Below, one piece after another: positions 51,918 through 64,000 of a stretch of DNA of 64,000 bases. A program made the position numbers and the translations under genes. This stretch comes from Dromaius novaehollandiae (Eukaryota > Chordata > Aves > Casuariiformes > Dromaiidae): contig NC_088102.1 of assembly GCF_036370855.1 (NCBI RefSeq), positions 72,487,601-72,551,600 on the forward strand. The letters run 5' to 3'. Below the pieces are notes generated by a model. The model saw only the letters and a list, made by a program, of their open reading frames with translations. It searched no databases and had not been told where the DNA came from. How positions within the stretch are numbered: position 1 is the first letter of the stretch; every line of letters begins with the position of its first letter.

Positions 51918-54900
51918 ATGGCCACTACCAGCCAGCTCCTTGCCAGCGCACTGGGACTGCTGCTGTGCGTGCAGCTCTGCAGGGGTGAGTGCCTGCGGGC
52001 TCCCCGGGGCTGGAGCTGCCTGCCCTCATGCCGAGAGTGGGAGGCAGCCCTGGGGTTGGGGAGGCCACCGTGGGGCTGGGGTGGCCCCCATGGGTCTGTG
52101 CGTGACCTTCTGGGTGGGCTTCTCAGAGGCACCAGTGGAGGCACACCACCTGGGCAGCCCACAGGGGCCCACGGTGCCTGCACTGTGCTGGGGACAGGGT
52201 TTTTGCAGTGGGGCCAAACACTGAGCACATGTGGCAGGACATGTCCTCTGCTGTGTTCACCTTGCATCGGGTGCTGGACATTCAAGGTCTGGATATGGCC
52301 CTACCTTTCTTCACACCTGGTGTCCTGCAGTGCACCCAAGGCTTTTCCACCCACACAGCCATATGCCAGGGTCCAAAAGCCAGGCCCGCAGTGGGGAGTG
52401 GAGGCCATCAGGGCAGGGAACAGCTGTGGGACAGAGCTCCCTGGCCAGCCTGGCAGGGCATGCTACACCAGACAACACTGACACCATGCTGGGACTCCAT
52501 GTCCTCCTTTATGGTCCCACATGGGCACCCACAGGCACCGGGGAGCTGCGACTGGTTAACGGAGGCAGCCGCTGCGCCGGTCGGGTGGAGGTGAAGCACG
52601 AGGGCCAGTGGGGCACCGTGTGCAGCTATGACTTCCTCTGGGATGTCCGTGGGGCCTCCGTGGTCTGCAGGCAGCTGGGATGTGGCACCGTGGCAAGGAC
52701 TTCCCCATACATGCCGTTCGGGGCAGGGGCTGGCCGGATTTGGCTGCAACCTTTTCTATGTCGTGGCACTGAGACAGCACTCCACCACTGTCCCCACTAC
52801 GGCTGGGGCCAGCACTACTGTGGCCATGACACAGATGTTGGGGTGACGTGCTCAGGTGAGGGATCAGGATACTCTGCCAGGGAGCAGACCCTTGGCTGTG
52901 CGCAGTTTGGAGATGGCATGGCTATGCCCAGGGCCTCCCCACTGGGGCCTGCCCAGGCACAGATGGGGTACAAGAGTAGAGCTGGAGTGCAGCACCCTCA
53001 TGCCCTGAGGGCACCTCTAATACAGATGCTGTGGAGCTCAGGCTGGTGAATGGAGGTGGTCCCTGTGCAGGCAGAGTGGAGGTGAAGCTGCGGGGCCAGT
53101 GGGGAACGGTGGCAGATGACATATGGGACATGGAGGATGCCGAGGTGGTGTGTCAGCAGCTGGGCTGTGGCTCGGCCAAAAGCGCCCATGACTCGACCCA
53201 CTTTGGGAGAGGGTCTGGACCTATTCAACTGGCTCTTGTGGACTGTCGCGGGGATGAGTCTGCACTCTGGGAATGCACTGTCCCGGGATGGGGGCCATAC
53301 CCTGGCCGCCATGACTGGGATGTTGGTGTGGTCTGCCAAGGTAAGAGCCATGGGGTCCCTCCAGGCTGCCTCGCACTCAGGCCCCACTATGCCAGCACTA
53401 GGGTTATGGGGGCAGCCCCCCTGCAAGCCCCCAGCGTGTTCCACAGACCCCCAAGAGACCCCAGACTCTCTCCTCCGGCAGGGTTTGTGCGGCTGGTCGG
53501 CGGGGACGGCGCCTGCTCGGGCCGCGTGGAGGTCAGGCAGGGCCGAGGCTGGGCCACCCTCTGCAAGGCCCACGTGGACCTCAACACCGCCCACGTCATC
53601 TGCAAGGAGCTGGGTTGCGGAGCAGCTCTGGCCATCACTGGGGCGGCACGCTTTGGGGCAGGAGCTGGGCCCATCTGGGACGGGGGCTTTGAGTGTGCAG
53701 GCAATGAATCCCTCCTGTCTGCCTGTGCCCGCAGGCTGCCCCACAGCCAGGGCTGCACACACAGCAGTGACGCTGGCGTCATCTGCTCTCGTAAGAGCGT
53801 GGGGTGTGGGGCAGAGGCTGCAGCGGGGGGCATGGGGAGACGAGCAGCGGGGACAGGAGTGCCCAGGGCAGGGACGGGGCAGGGAGGCTGCGGGCTGGCT
53901 TGTGGCAGCCCCCAGGGGTGAGGGAAGGCAGCAGGGTGTGGGAGGCAGAGGGCTGCCATGCCTGCACGCCCCCACCATTGCAGAGCACGGGACATGAGGC
54001 CTTCATCTCCAGCACCCTTTTCTCCCTCCCAGCCTACACAGGCTTCAGGCTGGTGAACGGCAGCACAGAGTGCACAGGGAGGGTGGAGCTGGAGGCACGC
54101 GGCACCTGGGGCTCCCTCTGCGATGCCGGCTGGGACATGCCCGATGCCCAGGTGCTCTGCCACCACCTCGGCTGCGGCTTTGCCGCCTCCGTGCCCCACA
54201 GAGGGTGTTTTGGGACAGGGAGCAGCCCGCTGTGGCAGGACACGTTTCACTGCAGTGGGACTGAGTCCCACCTGGGAGAGTGCCCTGCCACGGTGCTGGG
54301 GACCCCCGCCTGCTCGCCGGACCACGCTGCTGCAGTCAATTGCTCAGGTGCGTGTGGGGCAGGTGGTGCCAGCCACAAGGGCTTCCTGGGGGGAGGGGAC
54401 CCAGCACCCCAAAAAGGAAGGGTACCCCACTCCCCCTACTGCCACCAGGAGCTGTGGGGCACAGGGCCCATCTGGGGAAGCAGCGCCATGTCAGGGCAGG
54501 AGGAGGGCTGAGCCCAGGCATAGGGCAGCAGGCACATGGGCAGGAGGAGGGCAGTGGGGCCATGCTGTCCCCCAGCATCCTGTGGGACTCCTTGGCACCC
54601 CGCGGTCCCCAAAGAGCCTCAGGACATTTCCCCTCTGTGTGGGGACAGGTGGCACGGAACCCCTGCGGCTGGTGGATGGGGAGAGCCGCTGTGACGGACA
54701 CCTGGAGGTGGCCCTGGGTGGGGCCTGGGGCCGAGTCCTGGCACAGCAGTGGGATGCCAGCAGTGCAAGCGTGGTGTGCCGGCAGCTCCGGTGCGGCACG
54801 GTGCAGAAGGCCTATGCTGCCCCAGTGCTGGGGCCAGGCTCGAGCCCCCTGGGGCTGAGCGGGCTCCGGTGTGTGGGCACGGAGGCTCGCCTGGCCCAGT

Positions 54901-57856
54901 GCAACTCCACGCTGCCCAGCGCCGTGCCGCCGGACCATGCCGAGGAAGCGGCAGTTGTGTGCTCGGGTGAGTGTGCCAGGAAGGGCCCCGGGGCACTGTG
55001 GGGGCCCGAGCAGCTGCCCCATCCCGGGCTGTCTCTGGCTGCAGGGAGCCAGCGCGTCCGGCTGGTGAGTGGCCCTGGGCGCTGTGCTGGGAGAGTGGAG
55101 GTCTACGTGCAGGGGACCTGGAGCCGCGTCTGCGAGGACACCTGGGACCTGTGGGACGCCGCTGTCGTCTGCCACCAGTTGGGCTGCGGCGAGGTCCTGG
55201 CAGTGCCCGGCTCGGCCCGCTACGGCCGGGGCTCGGGGCCAGTGTGGCTGGGTGCTGGCGCCTGCTCCGGGGCCGAGGCGACACTCTGGGACTGCCCAGC
55301 CCCGGCACCAGCCCCAGCCCTGGCCCCGGGGCAGCGTGGCTGTAAGAAGGGTGCTGGTGCGGCAGCCATCTGCTCAGGTCAGCACCGCGCTCCACCAGGG
55401 CCAGGGCCAGAGGGGCTGTGGGACCGGTTGTGGCATCAGCCCTCCCGACCGGCCTCCCTGCCCACCTCCCCACACCCTGGGCAGTCCGGGGAGTGAGACG
55501 GCACCTTCGCCCCACTGCCCTGCCGTGTCCACTCCTTAGGATGCTTCTCATGGTGACCCGGGGAGGTGGGCGGAGTGGCCGGGACAGCAGGGGTGTTGCC
55601 CAGCCCCGCCTGAGCTGTGCCTACGCCCCCATGCTACCCCCTTGCAGAGCTCACAGCCCTGCGGCTGGCAGGCGGCAGCAGCTGCACCGGGCGCCTGGAG
55701 GTCTTCTACAATGGGACGTGGGGCAGTGTGTGCGCCAACGGCACCAGCCCTGCCACAGCCGCTGTGGTGTGCCAGCAGCTGGGCTGTGGGGCTGGGGGCC
55801 GGCTGTCACCTACACCCACAACCACACAGGGCTCAGGCCCCGCGTGGCTGGCCTGGGTGCAGTGCGAGCTGGGGGCCGACTCCCTCTGGCACTGCCCCTC
55901 GGCACCCTGGCAGCTGCAGCCCTGCGCCTCCCCTGGGGACACCCACATCTTGTGCGACGGGGAGCCTGGAGGTACCAGAGCAACTCCCACATCAGCCACA
56001 GCAACCAGCTGTCCAGATGGCACAGCCTGCACAGGTAGCTCTGCCTGCACAGGGCAGCGCGGTGGCCCCAGGGATCCTCCAGCTCGGGGTGGTGCAGCCT
56101 CTCTGTCCCACCAGCCACTCCCCTGCATCCCGCTGTGCGTCCACAGTGATGCAGCATGGGATATGGCCAGACTCCCTCCAGCCGTGCAGCTCGTGTCGGT
56201 GTCGTCGCAGGTGCCCACAGGACCCACGCGGCAGGGGCTGGATCCATGCCAGTGCCCACCATGCTCTGCATCGTCCTGGGCACCCTGCTCTGCCTGGCCC
56301 TGGGGACCCTCGCTGTGCAGGCATGGCGTGCCATGGCTCAGCACAGAGGTGGGTTGTGCCGGTGGTCTCCGGGGCTGAAGCTACTAGGACGAGGCGTCAG
56401 GGCAGAGCCAGTCAGGGCTGGGGGCTGCTGATGGCCCTGGGGACTGCCTGGCCATGGGGCAGCCTGGCTGCACAGGCTGGGGGCAGGCGTGGCAGTGGAA
56501 GCCAGGAGGCCAGTGCTGAGCGAAGGCAGGACCCGGCGCAGCACAGAGGCCAGGCAGGGGCACCAGAGCTGCTCGGAGGATGGGGCAGAGCAGTGGGGCT
56601 GTGCCACAGGGTTATCAAGGTCACAGCTGGTGACCCCCACCATCCCATGTGCTGCTCCCACAGCCTGGGGTTATGGCTGCCCTTGCTTTCCAGGCCCTGG
56701 CAGAGCCATGGACGCAATCTCTGAGGCTGTCTATGAGGAGCTCGACTACACTCTGATGCCGGAGTACCAGGAGGTGCCCAGTGGCTCAGGTGCATGCACC
56801 CTGACTCCCGTGCTCAGGCCAGCCCAGCCCGGTGCCTCTTCCTGGGGAGGGAGGTCTCTGCACTGAGACCCTCACGCACCCATTGCTGCAGCAGCCGGGC
56901 TGAGAGCCCGGCCACGTGCTGACCATGGGAAGCTGCAGAGCAGGGCTGTATCCTGACCCCTCACAGTCCCCGCTGTGTGGCGAGGCTGTCCTGCCCAGGG
57001 TGCTGGCCAGCCTTTGAGGCTGGGAAGCCTCCCCTAATGCCCCATCGCTCAGACTCACCTTCAGATGGCTCAGTGACAAAGCTCTCATATTACACCAGTG
57101 ACAGCGTGGAGGCCAGCAGCCCCACGACAGCAGCAAGTACAGGGCTGGGGTGCAGAGCCGCAGCCCTCGCGCCGCAGCCGGTGCCAGCAGGGGACTCACA
57201 TCGTGCCTGGGCAGCATGGCCACGTGGCGCTCAGTTATTTTCTGGGCCGGCACTCAAAGCTGGGGCCGCGCCTCCTGGCTGCTGACTCCATCCGAGAGCT
57301 GGCATCCCAATGCAGCTGGCCCCCATGTCGGCACCCCCAGCTCCGTGGCCAGTGGGGGCTGGCACTACACGACCCCTGCCCTGGAACTTCATTTCACTGC
57401 CCTGTCTGTCGCAGACACCCCTGCACTGCCCAGACACGACCCCTTGAATGGGTACGACGATGCCACGGCCGTGCTGCACCTGGGAGAGGTTGCTGCTCCG
57501 GGGCTGAGCGAAAGCGATGGAGATGTCTCCGAGGTGGCAGCACTGGGAGGTAAGAGGTGCCGCAGCCCACACAGCAGCACTGCCCTTCCCAGCGCTGTGC
57601 CATCCCGCTGGGAGAGGCGGCTCCCCCATGCTCTACCACGGTGGTGGGCAGTGCCTGGGCACAGGGGGAGCCCTGGCCCTGGCCTGGCAGCCGGGGGATG
57701 AAACGGCCCCTAGAGGCACCAGCCATGCTGTCCCCAGTGCGGAGTCCATCCTCGCTGAGCCACTTGGATCTGCCGGGAGCCGGGACAGATGCACCGGCCT
57801 CAGCGCCCCAGTATGCGGGCTATGACGATGTTGGTGCCAGCGGCCCCGGGACATAG
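51918..57856 (+). CDS. SRCR gene G: seven-domain WC1/CD163-like receptor, twin of gene A
   Basis: Exons lie at the gene A positions plus 51,794: signal peptide 51918-51984; SRCR1 52535-52855; SRCR2 53026-53340; SRCR3 53482-53790; SRCR4 54033-54347; SRCR5 54649-54966; SRCR6 55045-55377; SRCR7 plus stalk 55648-56034; transmembrane 56211-56348; tail 56694-56789, 57053-57136, 57415-57549 and 57738-57856. All are open. The stop is TAG at 57854-57856, so the protein ends GPGT and is two residues shorter than A (978). YEELDYTL, GYDDATAV and GYDDV are kept; the residue before GYDDA is N instead of D. The constant offset across exons and introns shows that A and G were copied recently as part of a much larger block. 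Confidence 0.85.
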
Positions 57857-58097
57857 CTGTGAGGACGGCAGGGCCACACTGCAGCAGTCCCTGAGGACAC
57901 GCGTGGTGCCATGGAGCTCTGCCCCCACGCAGCCACAGGCCAGTCACGGCGGGCATCGTCTATCTGATTAACCGCCCACTCGGGCCGGCCAGGGACTATG
58001 GGCACCATGGAGATATGCCTCCATCATCCTTCCCACGCAGCCCTCCAGGCACTGCCTGAATTTGTCTGTGCTTCCACTGTGCATTTCTCTCTTTTCT

Positions 58098-58121
58098 ATT
58101 AAATAAAAATACAAATAAAAG
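58098..58121 (+). terminator. Polyadenylation signals of gene G
   Basis: The same ATTAAA/AATAAA cluster as gene A, shifted by 51,794. Confidence 0.7.
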
Positions 58122-58123
58122 AA

Positions 58124-58711
58124 TATTTGGAGCCTTAGCCCCAAGGTGAAGGCTTTGGGCACATTGCCGTATCACCAGGGGTGGCTGGGGCAGAAACGGA
58201 GCATGTCCTGCTCAGCATGAGCCCTGTTGCACAGAGACAGGAACTCTCCTGCCGGCCTTGCACGGCTCCAGTTAATCACTGTTGCTGCCGTGGGTCTTTT
58301 GCCCACGCTATCCTACACGGGGATGTTGCCCTGCACAGGGCCCCAGCTACTGTGACCCACACCTGCCCCAGAGCAGCGCGGCACCAGCTTGACATTCACC
58401 ACTGCTGGTGGTGCACACTGCCCATGTCAGGGACTGCCATAGAGCGAGTGCTGCTCTGTGGAAAGAGCCAAGCATTGGCAGCGCCGCCCGATGCAGCAGT
58501 GGTGGAGTAGCTGGCAGGCTTCCTCTCCTCACTGGAGGTTTCCCTTGCTGTAAGGCAGGCCTGCAGCCCAAACACAAGGGCAGGACAATAGTGTGACAAG
58601 TGGAGATGTCTTGGAGGGAGGCTATGGTCTGCCTTCCTGCCTGCCAACAAGCAAAGCCCCCATCTGGGAGAGCAGGGCAGATGCTTTGTCTCCTTGATTG
58701 GAGGCATCACT
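58124..58711. repeat. 3'-flank block after gene G
   Basis: Copy of the block at 6330-6915 and its closest match. No gene seen. Confidence 0.6.
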
Positions 58712-59168
58712 GGGCACCAGTGAAAAGAGTCTGGCCCCATCCTCTTCACACACTCCCTTCACATAGTTATACTAATCAATAAAAATCCCCCCACTCAGGC
58801 TTCCCTCCTCCACCATGAACAGGCCCAGCTCTCTCAGCCTTTCCTCACATGACACATGCTCTCGTCCCTTCAGCATCTTAGGAGCCCTTTGCTGCACTCA
58901 CTCCAGGAGCTCCATGTCTCTCTCATCTTGAGGAGCCCAGAACTGCACATAGCACTCCAGACGTGGCCTCCCCAGGGCCCAGTAGAGGCAAAGGATCACC
59001 TCCCTCCACCTGCTGACAACACTCTGCCTAATGCAGCCCAGCATACCCTTGGCCTTCTTGGCCACAAGGGCACAGTACTGGCTCACGGTCAGCTTGTTGT
59101 CCACCAGGCCTCCCAGGTCCTTCTCTGCATGGCTGCTTTCCAGCAGGTCAGCCACCACCCTCTACTGC
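58712..59168 (-). mobile_element. CR1 LINE fragment, minus strand
   Basis: Copy of the fragment at 6916-7376 with the same ends. Here the minus strand still has an 86-codon open piece (58898-59158) with GGLVDNKLTVSQYC and LGCIRQSV, typical of the CR1 reverse transcriptase end. Confidence 0.8.
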
Positions 59169-59436
59169 ATGGACAGACACTCCTGCCCTGCCCAGGGACT
59201 ACATCCTAGATGGGTACAATGATGCCGTGGCCACGCTGCACCCCGGAGCGGCCCCCGGTCAGGGGCCGAGCAAGGAAGGTCTCCGAGGCAGCAGGGCTGG
59301 GAGGTACGAGGCACCACAGCCTGCGTGGCAGTGCTGCTGTTCCCAGCACCGTGCCTTCCCATCAGGAGAGGCAGCTCCCCCATACTGTGGGGCTAACCAC
59401 CCTGATCATCTCCCCACACCCTGAGCAGTCCTGGGC

Positions 59437-59451
59437 GGGGGGGGGGGGGGG
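59437..59451 (+). repeat. G15 homopolymer
   Basis: Counterpart of the G17 run in module B. The two-base difference is one of the few length changes between the big repeat copies. Confidence 0.85.
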
Positions 59452-60865
59452 AGAGCACCTTTGCCCCACTGCCTCGAGGTGTCCGCTCCTTGGGGTGCTT
59501 CTCTTAGTGCCCCAGGGAGGTGGGCGGAGTGGCCAGGACAGTGGCGGTGTCTGCCCACGCCCGCCTGAGCCGTGCACCTGCACCATGCTGCCCCCTTGCA
59601 GAGCTCACAGTCCTGCAGCTGGCGGGCGGCAGCAGCTGCACCGAGCGCCTGGAGGTCTTCCACAACGGGACGTGGGGCAGCGTGTGCGCCAACATCACCA
59701 GCCTCGCCACAGCTGCCGTGGTGTGCCGGCAGTGGGGCTGAAGGGCCACAGGCCGGCTGGCATCTGCCCCCGCAGGCACACAGGGCTTGGGCCCCGCATG
59801 GCTGGCCTGGGTGCAGTGTGGGCTGGGGACCGACTCCCTCTGGCACTGCCCCTCGGCACCCTGGCAGCTGCAGCCCTGCGACTCCCTCGGGGATATTCAC
59901 ACCATGTGTGATGGGGAGCCTGGCGGCACCAGAGGGACTCCCACATCAGCCATGGCAACCAGCCGCCCAGATGGCACAGACGGCATAGGTACCTCTTCCC
60001 GCGCAGAGCAGCACGGTGGCCCCAGGGACCCTCCAGCTCCAACCAGCACAGCCCAGTGGAGGGGGAGCAGCTCTGGCAAGGAGATCCCAGCTGCCCGGGC
60101 ACTGATACCCCTCGGCCTCATGCAGGGGTTGGCCCCCAGGCACAGGGGTGCCCTCCTTGGCCTCCCTGTCCCTCCTGCCACTCCTCTGCACCCCCCGTGC
60201 ATCCACAGTGATGCAGCATGGGACAGGGTCCTCAGCCTCCCTCCAGCTCTGCCGCGTGTTGGTGTTGTCGCAGGTGCCCACAGGAGCCCCACAGCGGGTG
60301 CTGGGGCCATGCCAGTGCCCGTCATCTTCTGCATCATCCTGGGGACCCTACTCCGCCTGGCCCTGGGGGCCCTCGCCGTGCAGCCAAGGCGCACCATGGC
60401 TCGGCACAGAGGTAGGTCATGTCGGGGGTCTCTGGGGCTGAAGCTACCAGGATGAGGCACCAGGGCAGAGCCAGTCAGGGCTGGGGGCTGCTGATGGTTC
60501 CTGGGACTGCCTGGCCATGGGGCGGCCCAGCTGCACAGGCTGGAGGTGGGTGTGGCAGTAGAGGCCAGGAGGCCAGTGCCGAGCAGGGGCAGGACCCAGG
60601 GCAGCACGAGGGCCAGGCAGGGGTGCCAGAGCCACTCAGAGGATGGGGCAGAGCAGTGGAGCTGGGCCACAGGGTTATCGCGGGCACAGCTGGTGACCCC
60701 CACCATCCCACATTCTGTGCCCACGGCCTGGGGTTACGGCTGCCCTTGCTTTCTAGGCCCTGGCAGAGCCACGGATGCAATCTCTGAGGCCGTCTATGAG
60801 GAGCTCGACTACACCCTGACACCGGAGTACCAGGAGGTGCCCAGTGTCTCAGGTGCATGCACCCT

Positions 60866-61145
60866 GGGACAGGAGCTTCAAGTGTTCAGGCAACGAATCT
60901 CTCCTGTCTGCCTGCACCCACAGACTGCCCCATGGCCAGGGCCGCACACTCAGCACCGATGCCAGTGTTGTCTGCTCTCATAAGAGCACGGAGCACGGGG
61001 AAAAGGCTGCAGAGGGAGGCACTGGGAGACGGGCAGTGGGGACAGGGGTGCCCTGGGCAGGGACGGGGCATGGAGGCTGTGGGCTGGCTTGTGGCACCCC
61101 CCAGGGGTGTGGGGAGGCAGAGGGATGCGGGAGGCAGAGGGCTGC
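60866..61145 (+). repeat. SRCR3 half-exon patch in module H
   Basis: Same patch as at 9075-9354, with the GNESLLSAC motif and an AT donor. Its presence in both blocks shows it formed before the 51.8-kb duplication. Confidence 0.75.
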
Positions 61146-62426
61146 AATGGCCTGGCAGGCCATGACTCCCAACAGCCCCTCCCTGGCCAGCCCGGCTCAG
61201 CCCAGTGCCTCTCCGTGGGGAGGGAGGTCCCTGTACTGAGGCCCCCACGCACCCGCTGCAGCAGCTGGGCTGGGAGCCCGGCCACGTGCAGGCCGTGGGG
61301 AGCTGCAGCGCAGAGGCATCTCCTGGCCCTCCACAGTCACCGCTGTGTGGCAAGGCTGTCCTGCCCAGGGTGCTGGCCAGGCCATGGGTCCAGGCAGCCT
61401 CCCCTAACGCCCCATCCTCCAGGCTCCCCGTCGGAGGGCTCAGTGATGAAGCTGCCATGTTGCACCTTCCACAATGTGGAGGCCACCAGCCCCGGGACAG
61501 CAGCAGGTACGGGGCCGGGGCACAGGACCGTGCTGCCGTGTGCCCAGAGCTGCAGCCCTCTGAGGCAGCTGGTGCCAGCAGGGGCCTCACATGGTGCCTT
61601 GGCAGCATGGCCATGTGGCCCTCGGTTATTTTCTGGCCTGGCACTTGTGGCTGGGGACAAGTCTTGGGCTGCTGGCTCCATTCGAGAGCTGGCAGCCCCA
61701 TGCAGCAGGCCCCAACGTTGGCACCCCCAGTTCCACAGCCAGCGGGGGCTGGCACAACGCGGCCCCTGCCCCCGCCTTTATTTCACTGACCATCTGTCGC
61801 AGACACCCCTGCCTAGGCATGACCTCCCAGATGGGTACAATGATGCCGCGGCCACGCTGCGCCCTGGAGTGGCCCCTGCTCAGGGGCCGAGCAAGGAAGG
61901 TGTCTCCGAGGCAGCGGGGCTGGGAGGTAAGAGGCACCACAGCCTGCGTGGCAGTGCTGCTGTTCCCAGCACCGTGCCATCCCACCAGGAGAGGCAGCTT
62001 CCCCGCGCTGTGCCGCAGTGGTGGGCAGCGTGTGGGCATGGGGGGGGATCCCCAGGCGGGTCCTGGCAGCCAGGGGATGAAACAGCCACTACAGAAACTG
62101 CCCTTGCTGACCCCAGTGGGGAGCCCACCCTCGCTGAGCCACCTGGAGCTGCCAAGAGCTGTGACAAACGCCCTAGCCTCAGCGCCTGGGGACATGGGCT
62201 ACGGCGACGTTGGCGTCAGCAGCCCCGGGACATCGCTGTGAGCACGATGGGGCCACGCTGCAGCAGTCCCTGGGGATGCACGTGGTGCCATGGGGCTCTG
62301 CCCCCACGCAGCCACGGCCCAGCCTCGGAGGGCGTTGGCTGCCTGATTGACCACCCACTCAGGCCTGCCAGGGCCTACGGGCACTGTGGAGATCTGCCTC
62401 CATCATCCCACCAACACAGCCCTCTG

Positions 62427-63350
62427 ATGCAGCTGGTGGTCTCACGTGGTGCGTGGGCAGCACGGCTGTGTGGCCCTCGGTTATTTTCTGGCCTGGCATT
62501 CATGGCTGAGGACTAGCCTCAGGGCTGCTGGCTCCATCCGAGAGCTGGCAGCCCCACACAGAGGGCCCCAACATCGGCAGCCCCAGGTCCATGGCCAGTG
62601 GGGGCTGGCACAACGCAACGCCTGCCCCAGCCTGGGTTTCACTGTCCTGTCTGTTGCAGACACCCCTGCACTGCTCTGGCATAACCCTCCCCAAATGGGT
62701 ACGATGATGCTGCAGCCATGGTGTACTCAGGAGAGGCCACTGCTCCGGGACTGAGCAATGGAGATGTCGCCGAGCCAGCGGCACTGGGAGGTAAGAGGCG
62801 CCGCAGCCCACACAGCAGCGCTGCTGTTCCCAGCACCGTGCTGTCTGGCCGGGAGAGGCGGCTCCCCCATGCACTTCTGTGGCAGTGTGCAGTGCCTGGG
62901 CACAAGTGGAGCCCTGGGCCTGGACCTGGCAGACGGGGGATGAAACGGCCCCTAGAGGCACCGGCCATGCTGTCTGCAGAGGGGAGCCGGCCCTCGCTGA
63001 GCCACCCAGAGCTGCCGGGAGCCGCGACAGATGCACCAGCTTCAGCGCCCCGAGACATGGGCTACGACGATGTTGGTGTCAGTGGCCCCGGGACATTGCT
63101 GTGAGCATGGCAGGGCCACACTGGAGCAGTCCCTGAGGACACACACGGTGCCATGGGGATCTGCCCCCACGCAGCCACAGGCCAGCCACAGCGGGCATCG
63201 CCTGTCTCATTAACCGCCCACTTGGGCCGGCCAGGGACTATGGGCACCATGGAGATGTGCCTCCATCATCCCTCCTGCGCAGCCCTCCAGGTGCTGCCTG
63301 AGTTTGTGCTTCCACTGTGCATTTCTCTCTTCTATTAAAAAAATAAAAAA
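62427..63350 (+). pseudogene. Module H2: copy of module B2
   Basis: Tail exon 3 at 62660-62790 (131 bases, out of frame as in B2) and last exon 62980-63104, open and keeping GYDDVGVS. ATTAAA at 63333-63338 follows. The sequence after about 63350 no longer follows B2 but matches the flank of gene F. Confidence 0.75.
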
Positions 63351-63925
63351 ATGTTTGGAGCCTCGGCCCCAAGGTGAGGCCTTTGGGCACACTGCTATAT
63401 CCCGGGGGTGGCTGGGGTGGACAAGGAGCATGTCCTGCTCAGCGTGAGCTCTGTTGCACATAGCCAGTAACTCTCCTGCCGGCCTCACACGGCTCCAGTT
63501 AATTGCTATTGCTGCTGCAGGTCTTTCGCCCGCACTGTCCTACACTGGGATGTCACCACGCACGGCGCTCTGACCACTGTTGCCCTCACCCGCCCCAGAG
63601 CAGCGCTGCACCAGGTCGACATTTGCCATCGCTGGTGGTGCACACTGCCCATGGCAGGGACTGCAGTGGAGCGAGCGCTGCTCTATAGAAAGGGCCAAGC
63701 ATGGGCAGCGCTGCCCAATGCAGCAGTGGTGGAGCAGCTGGCAGGCTTCCTCTCCTCACTGGAGGTTTCCCTTGCTGTAAGGCAGGCCTGCAGCCCAAAC
63801 ACAAGGGCAGGACAATAGTGTGACAATTGGAGATGCCTTGGAGGGAGGCTATGGTCTGCCTTCCTGCCTGCCACCTAGTAAAAGCCCCCATCTGGGAGAG
63901 CAGGGCAGATGCTTTGTCTCCTTGA
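63349..63925. repeat. 3'-flank block after module H2
   Basis: Closest to the block after gene F (49430-50050), including the catagccagtaactctcctg wording and the accacctagtaaaagccccc segment, rather than to the block after B2. No gene seen. Confidence 0.6.
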
Positions 63926-64000
63926 TTGGGGGCATCATTGGGTACCACTGAAAGCACTCTGGCCCCATCCTCTTCACACACTCCCTTCACATATTTATAC
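63926..64000 (-). mobile_element. CR1 LINE start, cut by window end
   Basis: Reads gggtaccactgaaagcactc and then CR1 minus-strand sequence, as at 25105 and 50025. The window ends inside it. Confidence 0.6.

Larger units (their letters stand above)
59169..62426 (+). pseudogene. Module H: copy of promoterless module B
   Basis: Parts: scrambled tail exon 3 piece about 59178-59304; SRCR7 59602-59988; transmembrane 60274-60411; tail exon 1 60757-60852; tail exon 2 61423-61506; tail exon 3 61803-61926; last exon 62117-62241. SRCR7 shares the TGA (59739-59741) with B but not its extra base, so it is otherwise in frame. Tail exon 3 is again 124 bases and gains an early TAG. CC replaces YY and YGDV replaces YDDV, as in B. 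The 3' end of H and the start of H2 are fused by a 110-base deletion relative to B/B2. Confidence 0.8.

Overview
The window is a GC-rich piece of vertebrate genome, most likely from a bird or a close sauropsid. It carries many minus-strand CR1-type LINE fragments, compact introns, and a head-to-tail array of receptor genes built from group B scavenger receptor cysteine-rich (SRCR) domains. The receptors have a signal peptide, seven SRCR domains each coded by one phase 1-1 exon, a transmembrane exon, and a cytoplasmic tail with YEEL and YDDV tyrosine motifs. That layout and those motifs match the CD163/WC1 family, the gamma-delta T-cell co-receptors and macrophage scavenger receptors. I cannot name the species.

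Layout, all genes on the plus strand. Gene A (124-6068) is whole and is followed by two 3'-end modules, B (7377-10690) and B2 (10691-11680). Gene C (18214-24281) is whole. Gene D (26735-27945) is a remnant trapped between CR1 pieces. Gene E (31946-37956) is whole. Gene F (44703-49194) is decayed. Gene G (51918-57856) is whole and is a near copy of A, followed by H (59169-62426) and H2 (62427-63350), which are copies of B and B2. The A-B-B2 block and the G-H-H2 block align at a constant offset of 51,794 bases over the first 7.4 kb, so the array has a higher-order repeat. Each whole gene spans about 6 kb with 13 coding exons and encodes about 974-982 residues.

Spacers between genes are themselves duplicated. 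Each holds a ~0.5-0.6 kb 3'-flank block, CR1 pieces in minus orientation and, next to the promoter, a conserved ~1.1 kb 5' flank. That flank has two GATA motifs, an inverted CCAAT box and a TATA box. Two spacers also carry a remnant of an NLRP-like NACHT exon with a P-loop.

Taken together, this looks like a rapidly evolving co-receptor array. Four genes look able to make membrane receptors (A, C, E, G). They fall into two subtypes (A/G and C/E) that differ most in SRCR2. The broken copies record microhomology deletions, CR1-bounded fragments and exon shuffling. All coding exons are phase-symmetric, so skipping or cassette use of downstream modules would keep the frame. Exon limits are read by eye from splice signals and alignment between copies, not from transcripts.
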